From Candidatus Aenigmarchaeota archaeon CG_4_9_14_3_um_filter_37_18 (GTDB taxonomy: Archaea; Aenigmatarchaeota; Aenigmatarchaeia; CG10238-14): a stretch of 24,736 bases of DNA. Positions 1 through 4,870 of this stretch are shown piece after piece. The notes under the pieces were generated by a model that ran no database searches, was not told the DNA's origin, and was given only the letters and a program-made list of their open reading frames with translations. The number at the start of each line of letters is the position of its first letter. Within the stretch, counting starts at the first letter, position 1. Where the stretch lies: NCBI GenBank assembly GCA_002789635.1, contig PFTQ01000017.1, positions 1-24,736 of the forward strand, in the 5' to 3' direction. A program made the position numbers and the translations under genes.

Positions 1-357
1 TTCAAGCAAATTCCATTTTGGTTTGAGAATTAAATATAAAATTACTATTCCAATTAACCCAAATAAAGCTGTGAAAATAGATAATCCTATTGAGACGTTC
101 ATAATAAATATTATAACTGCGCTTGTACAAAAAGCAAAAAAAGCCCATTTTTTCCACTTAAACAGAAATATTGCAAAAATCACGTTAGCTAATTCAAGAG
201 CCCCATAAATGTAAAATATCGAAGAGGGAACGTTTGGAAATGCTGCAATTATGAGTGAATTCAGAAACAAATATGTTAAAGTGGTAAAAGAATTTGCAAT
301 TATCATTAAGATTAACCATGCTGTTAATAGACCACCTCGTTTTTTTTCTTTGGGCAT
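1..357 (-). CDS. Small multi-pass membrane protein, truncated by window edge
   Basis: Reading the minus strand from the ATG at 357-355 gives 119 codons without a stop, running off the window, so the N-terminus is intact and the C-terminus is missing. The protein begins MPKEKKRGGLLTAW and then shows about four hydrophobic segments (roughly residues 11-32, 40-62, 67-85 and 90-112) separated by short basic turns such as FKWKKW, which suggests an inner-membrane protein with the N-terminus inside. A TATA-like TTATAAATA at 386-378 lies 21-29 bases before the start, the spacing of a leaderless archaeal promoter. The arrangement is divergent from the nitroreductase gene. It resembles unnamed small four-helix membrane proteins; no function can be assigned. 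The plus-strand frame in the same place has no membrane or domain logic and is taken as a shadow. Confidence 0.72.
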   Translation of the reverse strand, partial: MPKEKKRGGLLTAWLILMIIANSFTTLTYLFLNSLIIAAFPNVPSSIFYIYGALELANVIFAIFLFKWKKWAFFAFCTSAVIIFIMNVSIGLSIFTALFGLIGIVILYLILKPKWNLLE

Positions 358-377
358 ATAATATTTAATAGATACTG

Positions 378-386
378 TATTTATAA
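378..386 (-). promoter_or_regulatory. TATA box of edge membrane-protein gene
   Basis: TTATAAATA on the minus strand ends 21 bases before the ATG at 357, which places the transcription start at or very near the start codon. It is part of a divergent promoter region shared with the nitroreductase gene. Confidence 0.45.
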
Positions 387-423
387 TTTTTTGCTGAGTG
401 GGCTCATAAAACTTTTGCCTGAA

Positions 424-432
424 AATTTAATA
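424..432 (+). promoter_or_regulatory. TATA box of nitroreductase gene
   Basis: AATTTAATA lies 23-31 bases before the ATG at 455, and no Shine-Dalgarno sequence is visible. This fits a leaderless transcript. Confidence 0.45.
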
Positions 433-454
433 TCTTACAAAATCAATTCTAATC

Positions 455-1168
455 ATGGAAACTTTCGATTGTATTGAATCCCGCAAGTCAGTAAGAAAAT
501 ACGACAAAAAAGATGTTCCTAATGAGATGATAGCAGAAATAATCACAGCAGGCACATACGCTCCATCCGCTGGCAACACACAAGAATGGGAATTTATCAT
601 AGTCAAGGACAGCGAAAAAAAGAAGAAACTATCTGAAGCATCTTTAGATCAAAACCAGGTCAGAGAGGCGCCTGCGATAATAGCTGTTCTTGCCAACCTA
701 GAAAAAATAGAAATGAAATACAAAGAAAGGGGAAAAGAAGTCTACTCACTCCAGGATACAGCAGCATGTATACAGAACATGCTTTTAGCGACCCATGACT
801 TGGGTTTAGGCGCATGCTGGGTCGGCGCTTTTGATGAAGAAGATGTTTCGAGCATACTTGGGCTCCCTGGAAAAACCAGGCCTGTTGCCATGCTGACGAT
901 AGGATTTCCCTTATCTTACCAGCCAGCAGAAAAGAGCTACAGAATTCCTTTCGAGAGATTGGCTTGGCAGGAAAATTACGGCCAAGAATTAAAGTGGTTC
1001 ATGGATTACAGCAGAAGAAGCAGGTTTGAGTGGAAGCCTTTAGACCAGCAGATTGAAGAGCTGACCAAAAGATTGGAAAAACTCCGTGAGGAAAGAAAAG
1101 GCTTAGAAAAAAAGGAATCCAGTCTATGGTCTAGAATAAAGGCTATCTTCAAAAAACCGAAAGAATAG
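455..1168 (+). CDS. Nitroreductase-family FMN oxidoreductase with C-terminal coiled extension
   Basis: 237 aa. Residues 1 to about 165 form a nitroreductase fold: the N-terminal SRKSVRKY phosphate-binding stretch (FMN contact), the APSAGNTQEWEF segment near residues 36-47, and the GLGACWVGAF segment followed by LPGKTRPVAMLTIGFP. Members reduce flavins, nitro compounds or quinone-like substrates with NAD(P)H; the true substrate here cannot be read from sequence. The family is usually 165-200 aa. Here about 50 extra residues (188-237) are highly charged, predicted helical (IEELTKRLEKLREERKGLE) and end in a basic amphipathic tail (WSRIKAIFKKPKE) that could bind membrane or nucleic acid. The gene stands alone, followed after 46 bases by a membrane-anchored protein gene. 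The family assignment is firm; function is open. Confidence 0.88.
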   Translation: METFDCIESRKSVRKYDKKDVPNEMIAEIITAGTYAPSAGNTQEWEFIIVKDSEKKKKLSEASLDQNQVREAPAIIAVLANLEKIEMKYKERGKEVYSLQDTAACIQNMLLATHDLGLGACWVGAFDEEDVSSILGLPGKTRPVAMLTIGFPLSYQPAEKSYRIPFERLAWQENYGQELKWFMDYSRRSRFEWKPLDQQIEELTKRLEKLREERKGLEKKESSLWSRIKAIFKKPKE

Positions 1169-1214
1169 AAACTTTTAATTCTATCAATCCAATATTTCTA
1201 TAGGTGTTTTTGTG

Positions 1215-2630
1215 ATGTCTAAATTCATTTTCATTATGGCTTTATCCCTTTCATTTCTATTCATTTTAGGCATAGCTTCCGCTCAGGACTTGAACATTAT
1301 TTCACCAGAGTCTTCTTTGCTTTTTTATACAGGAGAAACAAAAAATATTGAGGTTCCAATAAAAAACGATGGGCCGCAAAGGGATACAGTCTATATATCG
1401 GTTTGGCCTGCTCAATGGGCTAGTCTTGATAAGTATTGGCTGACGATTAATGCGGGTGAAACCATAACACTCTCGCTTTTAGTTACTATTCCTGAAGATA
1501 CGCAGGAAGGCACTTATGTCCTAACTATCACCACCCAATCGCTCAACACAGACAAAAAAAGCACAGATTCCTTATTCCTGAATGTTCAGAGAAAATCAGA
1601 TATTTTCATCTCTGAAGTGAAATTAAATAAAGACTCTTTTAATCCTGATGAAACTTTAGAGATCCAAACAGTCCTTACAAACCTGAACAATAACCAAAAA
1701 TACAAAATATTTCTAACCACTAATATTATAGGAAAAGATGGCTTAGTAAGATCATTTGACGAGAGCGCTGAGTTGGGTCCAAGAAGCGTTAAAATAATAA
1801 AGAACTTCTACGATATCAGCAAGCTGCAGGAATACGGCAATTATAGCGTGGAGGTTGGCGTTAAAGATTCTATGAACAAACTTTTGGATCAAGAAGAAAA
1901 AAACTTCAGCATAAGAGAGTTTTCTAATATTGTTGAGCAAAGAAAAAGCGAGTATGGTCTGTTCTATAAAACTATAATAATTGAAGTGTCAAATAACGGC
2001 AATGTCCCTAAATCAAATTATGCTGTCAGGGAAACCCAGCCGAAGATAAACAAATACTTTTTTTACCCAGAGACAGAGCCTGACAGAACAGAGGCGATAG
2101 ACAACAGGATTATATATTCTTGGGATATTCAAGGCTTAGATCCTGGCCAGACACAAATAATAAGATATAAGTTGAGGTTCGCAAATGTTGCAGCAGCCTT
2201 TCTAATATTTTTAGTGTTGGCTTTCTTAACCTATGAATATGCAACCAAACCCTTGATAAGGAAAAAATACTTTGGAATTCTATCAGAGCAGGAAGAGCTC
2301 AAGATAACGCTTCATGTGAAGAACAGGAAGAGAAGAATATTGAAGGATGTTGTTGTGAAGGATAGCGTCCCTTCAATAGCAAAAGTTGTGAAGAAATTCG
2401 ACACTAGAGCGCCAGAAGTTAATGTAAAATCGAGCGGGACTGAATTGACATGGAAAATAGAGAAAATCAAGCCAAGCGAGGAAGTAGTACTCACATATAA
2501 AATTAAGCCGTTGATTGATGTTATTGGAAGATTGACGTTGCCTAAATGCTATCTGACATACAAGAGCAAATTCAAGAGAGAAAGAAGGATTGTCTCAAAG
2601 TCGATATCAGTGACAGGGAAAATCAGGTGA
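1215..2630 (+). CDS. Signal-peptide, single-pass membrane protein with CARDB/DUF11-like beta domains on both faces
   Basis: About 471 aa. A signal peptide (hydrophobic core FIFIMALSLSFLFILGI, likely cleaved after ASA) leads to an external region of about 295 residues with repeated beta-sandwich character. The first part resembles NEW3/CARDB modules (GETKNIEVPIKNDG, then an EGTYVLTI strand), a middle one starts near FNPDETLEIQTVL, and a third runs from IIEVSNNGNVPKSNY to LDPGQTQIIRYKL. A transmembrane helix (about residues 322-341, VAAAFLIFLVLAFLTYEY) is followed by KPLIRKK, then about 125 cytosolic residues that again look DUF11-like (LKITLHVKNRKRR... EELVLTYKI type pattern). It is probably a surface-layer or envelope adaptor; there are no catalytic motifs. 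The start could be GTG 1212 or ATG 1215; AGGTG at 1202-1206 spaces better to the ATG. Terminal domain names are inferred from pattern only. Confidence 0.75.
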   Translation: MSKFIFIMALSLSFLFILGIASAQDLNIISPESSLLFYTGETKNIEVPIKNDGPQRDTVYISVWPAQWASLDKYWLTINAGETITLSLLVTIPEDTQEGTYVLTITTQSLNTDKKSTDSLFLNVQRKSDIFISEVKLNKDSFNPDETLEIQTVLTNLNNNQKYKIFLTTNIIGKDGLVRSFDESAELGPRSVKIIKNFYDISKLQEYGNYSVEVGVKDSMNKLLDQEEKNFSIREFSNIVEQRKSEYGLFYKTIIIEVSNNGNVPKSNYAVRETQPKINKYFFYPETEPDRTEAIDNRIIYSWDIQGLDPGQTQIIRYKLRFANVAAAFLIFLVLAFLTYEYATKPLIRKKYFGILSEQEELKITLHVKNRKRRILKDVVVKDSVPSIAKVVKKFDTRAPEVNVKSSGTELTWKIEKIKPSEEVVLTYKIKPLIDVIGRLTLPKCYLTYKSKFKRERRIVSKSISVTGKIR

Positions 2631-2643
2631 AAGATTAAATAAT

Positions 2644-2650
2644 CTTATAT
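2644..2650 (+). promoter_or_regulatory. TATA box of tRNA-Tyr
   Basis: TTATATA lies 20-26 bases before the tRNA 5' end at 2670, in the AT-rich gap after the preceding stop codon at 2628-2630. Confidence 0.45.
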
Positions 2651-2684
2651 ACTATTCTAATAAGTAAGACCCCCTGTAGCTCAA

Positions 2685-2704
2685 ACTGACTTGATCAGGA
2701 GCAA
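2685..2704 (+). other. 20-nt intron in the D loop of tRNA-Tyr
   Basis: The pre-tRNA folds into an almost ideal bulge-helix-bulge. The 4-bp central helix is GCTC (2679-2682) with GAGC (2699-2702), the 5' bulge is AAA (2683-2685), the 3' bulge is AAT (2703-2705), and the inner intron helix is CTGA (2686-2689) with TCAG (2695-2698). Cutting after the second base of each bulge gives exactly a normal D arm, GCTC-AATGGCA-GAGC. Confidence 0.88.
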
Positions 2705-2725
2705 TGGCAGAGCGCACGGCTGTAG

Positions 2726-2767
2726 ATGTTTGCTGATTTGCATCATCACCAGCAGGCGTTCGTAGAA
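2726..2767 (+). other. 42-nt intron at position 37/38 of tRNA-Tyr
   Basis: It follows G37 and precedes A38. CTGT (2720-2723) pairs with GTAG (2762-2765) as the central helix, with bulges AGA and AAA; an inner helix of about 9 bp (TGTTTGCTG with CAGCAGGCG, including wobbles) closes the intron. This is a relaxed form of the archaeal splicing motif, because TTC at 2759-2761 adds an internal loop. Removal restores a 7-nt anticodon loop. Confidence 0.85.
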
Positions 2768-2830
2768 ACCGTGAGGTTGCTGGTTCGACCCCGGCCGGGG
2801 GGATTAAATCAAAATACGCCTAACATCGGA

Positions 2831-2926
2831 ATTTAACATCAGGGATAAAAGAAGTTTTCGGAGCGTAGCGGAGAAAATTTGGGAAAATTGCGAGCCGAGC
2901 AATTTTCCTTTTATCCCTTGTTAAAC
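2831..2926 (-). repeat. attC-like recombination site (candidate)
   Basis: The ends fit the integron attC boxes in either orientation. On the minus strand R'' is GTTTAAC (2926-2920) and R' is GTTAAAT (2837-2831), matching RYYYAAC and GTTRRRY. The stem TTTAACA/TGTTAAA (2832-2838 with 2919-2925) continues after two extra bases (TC, 2839-2840) into AGGGATAAAAG/CTTTTATCCCT (2841-2851 with 2908-2918), then a branched tip with two further hairpins. Length is 96 bp, inside the usual attC range. The paired R box, asymmetric extra bases and variable tip are attC hallmarks; only the site, not its activity, can be seen. A non-integron mobile repeat is the main alternative. Confidence 0.5.
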
Positions 2927-2928
2927 GT
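2918..2928. repeat. 11-bp inverted repeat, HIT 3' side
   Basis: TTGTTAAACGT here is the exact reverse complement of ACGTTTAACAA at 3480-3490. The two copies bracket the HIT gene and its promoter. This copy is also the outer end of the attC-like hairpin. Confidence 0.65.
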
Positions 2929-3006
2929 CCCGACGACTGAAAGGAGGAGAGCGCAGCGTGGTCGTAGTGGAGCGAAGCGGAACGAAGAAGTTGAAAAAGT
3001 GCGCCG

Positions 3007-3420
3007 TTAGAATAAATTAGCTATATCTTTATAGACTTCTGGAAAATTGTCCTCTTTATAGCCTGTTTCAGGCCATGTATCCAATCCATCATCTTTGTAT
3101 CTTGGTATCAGATGGATATGAAAATGAAAACAAGATTGCTGAGCAACTTTGCCACTAGCATGAAGAATGTTAATTCCCTCAGCATTATATTTTTCTTTTA
3201 GCTTTTGCGAAATAATTTTGATAGCATCAACAATATTATGTAATTCCTCTTTTGGAATATCATAAAAATCAGCATAATGTTTTTTAGGAATTACGAGCAT
3301 ATGACCTTTAGCAATAATGCTGTCTTTCAACGGAGCAAAAGCTAAAACATTTTCATTTTCATAGATTTTATTTGAGGGCAATTTTCCTGCAATAATTTTA
3401 CAGAAGCTACATTCAGTCAT
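3007..3420 (-). CDS. HIT-family nucleotide hydrolase/transferase
   Basis: 137 aa, a complete HIT protein: the N-terminal CSFCKIIAG zinc-type CxxC (C4, C7), the GHMLVIPKKHY strand near residues 39-49, the NASGK-like ILHASGKVAQQS loop, and the catalytic histidine triad HFHIH (H99, H101, H103). HIT enzymes hydrolyse nucleoside phosphoramidates, AppppA-like dinucleotides or related AMP adducts; the exact substrate is unknown. The pattern GKVAQQS-HFHIHLIPRY-DGLDTWP resembles bacterial-type HIT proteins, which is compatible with transfer but unproven. It is the only complete minus-strand gene between 358 and 24266. It has its own TATA box directly upstream, its stop codon TAA sits in a CTAAC box, and an 11-bp inverted repeat flanks it, all as expected for a single-gene cassette. 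Confidence 0.93.
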   Translation of the reverse strand: MTECSFCKIIAGKLPSNKIYENENVLAFAPLKDSIIAKGHMLVIPKKHYADFYDIPKEELHNIVDAIKIISQKLKEKYNAEGINILHASGKVAQQSCFHFHIHLIPRYKDDGLDTWPETGYKEDNFPEVYKDIANLF

Positions 3421-3440
3421 AATATTGATAATTTATTCTG

Positions 3441-3450
3441 ATTTAATAAA
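3441..3450 (-). promoter_or_regulatory. TATA box of HIT gene
   Basis: On the minus strand TTTATTAAAT lies 21-30 bases before the ATG at 3420, giving a leaderless transcript. It lies inside the inverted-repeat boundaries, so the gene carries its own promoter. Confidence 0.5.
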
Positions 3451-3479
3451 AGTATCGTTTGAGGCACAGTTTTTCAATT

Positions 3480-3490
3480 ACGTTTAACAA
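3480..3490. repeat. 11-bp inverted repeat, HIT 5' side (GTTRRRY core)
   Basis: ACGTTTAACAA is the exact reverse complement of 2918-2928. Read on the minus strand it contains GTTAAAC, a full match to the attC/attI crossover core GTTRRRY, in the same orientation as GTTAAAT at 2837-2831. The two cores are 651 bp apart, with the HIT gene between them. Confidence 0.6.
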
Positions 3491-3504
3491 CTATTAAGCG
3501 AGAC

Positions 3505-3549
3505 AAATATTCGTGAAAATATCCTAATACGGATAAAAAGCGAATATTT
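3505..3549. promoter_or_regulatory. 45-bp nearly concentric palindrome overlapping recombinase promoter
   Basis: An outer inverted repeat AAATATTCG (3505-3513) with CGAATATTT (3541-3549) surrounds an inner TATCC (3520-3524) and GGATA (3531-3535) separated by the 6 bases TAATAC. The right arm runs into the TATA element of the recombinase gene. Inner arms around a 6-base spacer resemble the layout of Xer dif sites (11-6-11), but the full 11-base arms are only partly symmetrical. It could be an operator for autoregulation, a recombinase target, or the tip of a second, decayed attC-like site ending at GTTAAAC (3488-3482). Confidence 0.5.
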
Positions 3550-3555
3550 TTAAAT
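3547..3555 (+). promoter_or_regulatory. TATA box of tyrosine recombinase gene
   Basis: TTTTTAAAT lies 22-30 bases before the ATG at 3577 with no ribosome binding site, so the transcript is probably leaderless. Its left edge overlaps the palindrome arm CGAATATTT. Confidence 0.45.
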
Positions 3556-3576
3556 TAGCTATTTGTATATATTCTT

Positions 3577-4386
3577 ATGGGCGATGATAATCCGAAGTTT
3601 TCAGCACAAGAAAGATATCAATTTATCGGAAAACTCATTGAAGAAATAAAACTCAGGAGATATTCCTATCAAACCGGCAAATCATATATTTCTGTCGTAA
3701 AAGATTATCTCAAATCCGGCAAGACCCCTAGAGAATTTCTCCTAACATACTCTAACAAAAGTAAATCAACAATGAGATCTGTATATTTTTCTTTGAAATT
3801 TTTCTATGAGAATGTTTTGAATGAAAAATTCGAGGAAAAGTTACCGCTTGCAAGAAAAGCCATGAAACTTCCCATTGTTTTGAGCAAGGAAGAAGTAAGT
3901 AAAATGATTGAGATAACAAACAATATTAAGCACAAGCTTGTGCTTATGCTTCTCTACTACGCAGGTCTGCGTCTGGATGAAGCGAGAAATCTGAAGTGGC
4001 ATGATATTGATTTTGACAGGGAAATCATCCACATAAAGACTGCAAAGGGCGATAAAGAAAGAGTAGTCTTCCTTCACAAAAAACTAATTGAGATGTTGAA
4101 ATTTTATGGAACAAAAAAAGACGGGTTTATTTTCACCTCACAAAAAGATGAGAAATATAACAAAAGAACAATACAGCAAATAGTCAAATCCGCCTCAAAG
4201 AAAGCAGGGATTAAGAAAAAGGTAACTCCGCATACATTAAGGCATAGCTTTGCCACTCATTTATTAGAATCTGGGGCAGACATCAGATATATCCAACAGT
4301 TATTGGGGCACAAGGATCTAAAAACTACACAAATCTATACACATGTAGCAAATAAAGATATCAAAAAGTTAGCAGATCTACTTTAA
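3577..4386 (+). CDS. xerA: Xer-type tyrosine recombinase (XerA-like)
   Basis: 269 aa. An N-terminal SAM-like core-binding domain (about residues 12-90) precedes a catalytic domain holding every tyrosine-recombinase residue: R132 (AGLRLDEARNL), K157 (TAKGDKER), H219 and R222 (HTLRHSFATHLL), H245 (LLGHKDLKTT) and nucleophile Y254 (IYTHV). Family members cut and rejoin DNA through a 3'-phosphotyrosine; archaeal XerA resolves chromosome dimers at dif. The length equals that of archaeal XerA, and the segment before HTLRHSF lacks the extra block that defines integron integrases, so it is not a classical IntI. It is preceded by a palindrome (3505-3549) and sits beside the HIT cassette-like segment and tRNA-Tyr, so a role in local rearrangement is possible but inferred. 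No clear attachment duplication of the tRNA 3' end was found. Confidence 0.88.
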   Translation: MGDDNPKFSAQERYQFIGKLIEEIKLRRYSYQTGKSYISVVKDYLKSGKTPREFLLTYSNKSKSTMRSVYFSLKFFYENVLNEKFEEKLPLARKAMKLPIVLSKEEVSKMIEITNNIKHKLVLMLLYYAGLRLDEARNLKWHDIDFDREIIHIKTAKGDKERVVFLHKKLIEMLKFYGTKKDGFIFTSQKDEKYNKRTIQQIVKSASKKAGIKKKVTPHTLRHSFATHLLESGADIRYIQQLLGHKDLKTTQIYTHVANKDIKKLADLL

Positions 4387-4521
4387 AATTTTGGAGAGCA
4401 ATACTATTGATGGGGAGGTTACAAACAATAAGTTGCAGAACCATAAAACAGGCGAGGTTCAACAAAACTTGAAGCACAAACATTTATATTTCACTTCACA
4501 AAAATACAGGATATCATCAGA

Positions 4522-4530
4522 TTTAAATAG
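4522..4530 (+). promoter_or_regulatory. TATA box of 5S rRNA
   Basis: ATTTAAATA lies 21-29 bases before the 5S 5' end, the usual archaeal spacing. The rest of 4387-4521 holds no gene I can support; a second AT-rich stretch (ATTTATATTT, around 4480-4490) is a weaker alternative promoter. Confidence 0.5.
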
Positions 4531-4550
4531 GTAATGGTATAAAATAATAA

Positions 4551-4664
4551 GGTTGGCGACCAAAACGGAAAGGAAACACTCGTTCCCATCCGAACACGAA
4601 AGTTAAGCTTTCCAGTGATATGGACTGTACTGCCTTTTGGCGGGAAACCCAGGAAGTTGCCAAC
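4551..4664 (+). rRNA. rrf: 5S ribosomal RNA
   Basis: The terminal stem GTTGGCGAC (4552-4560) pairs with GTTGCCAAC (4656-4664). The loop carries the conserved 5S signature CCCATCCGAACACGAAAGTTAAGC-type block around 4587-4608, and the length is about 113 nt. It stands apart from 16S and 23S, which are not in the window, with its own TATA box. It is followed by an AT-rich stretch with short T runs where transcription could end, and then by tRNA-Asp. Exact ends may vary by one or two bases. Confidence 0.93.
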
Positions 4665-4741
4665 TATTTAATATTCCCGGTGTTATTTATTGATCCCAAA
4701 AAACCCAACTTCAAATTTTTCTTTAAGACCGTTTGATATAT

Positions 4742-4851
4742 GCTCTGGTAGTGTAGCCAGGTCTATCATCCGGGACTGTCAACTTATTTATGGTATTAAA
4801 ATGAACGCAGGCAGATCTCCCGGGACAGGGGTTCAAATCCCCTCCAGGGCG
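4742..4851 (+). tRNA. tRNA-Asp (GTC) with one intron
   Basis: Acceptor GCTCTGG (4742-4748) pairs with CCAGGGC (4844-4850), discriminator G4851, matching the aspartate identity. T arm is AGGGG-TTCAAAT-CCCCT; anticodon stem CGGGA (4771-4775) pairs with TCCCG (4818-4822); anticodon GTC is at 4778-4780. The 35-nt intron occupies 4782-4816. No CCA is encoded. The 3' end is only 19 bases before the rpoB'' start codon with no terminator or promoter visible between, so the tRNA is probably part of the RNA polymerase operon transcript and released by RNase P and tRNase Z. Confidence 0.93.
4782..4816 (+). other. 35-nt intron at position 37/38 of tRNA-Asp
   Basis: A canonical bulge-helix-bulge: CTGT (4776-4779) pairs with GCAG (4811-4814) as the 4-bp central helix, the 5' bulge is CAA (4780-4782), the 3' bulge is ATC (4815-4817), and the outer helix is the anticodon stem. 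Cutting after the second base of each bulge gives the loop CTGTCAC. Confidence 0.88.
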
Positions 4852-4870
4852 TCTGATTTTTGGTGATGAG

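Larger units (their letters stand above)
2670..2803 (+). tRNA. tRNA-Tyr (GTA) interrupted by two introns
   Basis: Removing two introns leaves a 72-nt tRNA. The acceptor is CCCCCTG (2670-2676) with CGGGGGG (2796-2802) and discriminator A2803. D stem: GCTC (2679-2682) with GAGC (2710-2713), mature loop AATGGCA. Anticodon stem: CACGG (2715-2719) with CCGTG (2769-2773), anticodon GTA at 2722-2724. T arm: GCTGG/CCGGC around TTCGACC. C1-G72 plus A73 is the known identity of archaeal tyrosine tRNAs, which supports the call. Intron 1 (2685-2704) is in the D loop and intron 2 (2726-2767) is at the canonical 37/38 site. No CCA is encoded. A tRNA of this form requires the splicing endonuclease to act twice. 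Confidence 0.93.
2818..3012. repeat. Structured non-coding element with nested inverted repeats and three AGCGNAGCG motifs
   Basis: This 195-base stretch between tRNA-Tyr and the HIT gene has no credible reading frame. It is bounded by GCCTAAC (2818-2824) and GTTAGAA (3006-3012), which share the CTAAC/GTTAG pairing; the HIT stop codon lies inside the latter. Inside are the attC-like hairpin (2831-2926, separate entry), a perfect hairpin GGAAAATTGC/GCAATTTTCC (2882-2891 with 2899-2908), and TTTTC/GAAAA (2855-2859 with 2873-2877). AGCGNAGCG occurs at 2862-2870, 2950-2958 and 2971-2979, and GGAGCG(T/A)AGCGGA occurs at 2860-2872 and 2969-2981. It is locally more G+C-rich than the flanks. It could be a recombination site, a mobile repeat or a structured RNA. 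Confidence 0.7.

Noticed and set aside
23..208. 61-residue plus-strand frame
   Set aside because: It has no promoter, ribosome binding site or recognisable features, and it is antisense to the much better four-helix membrane protein frame.
2818..3012. CRISPR array
   Set aside because: The repeated motif is only 9-13 bases, irregularly spaced and partly degenerate; there are no spacers and no cas genes.
3577..4386. Integron integrase (IntI)
   Set aside because: The residues between the catalytic lysine region and HTLRHSF lack the extra block typical of IntI; length and motifs fit XerA.
2796..4550. Integrative element using the tRNA-Tyr 3' end as attachment site
   Set aside because: No second copy of the tRNA 3' end was found downstream of the recombinase, so the direct repeat expected of such an insertion is missing in the window.
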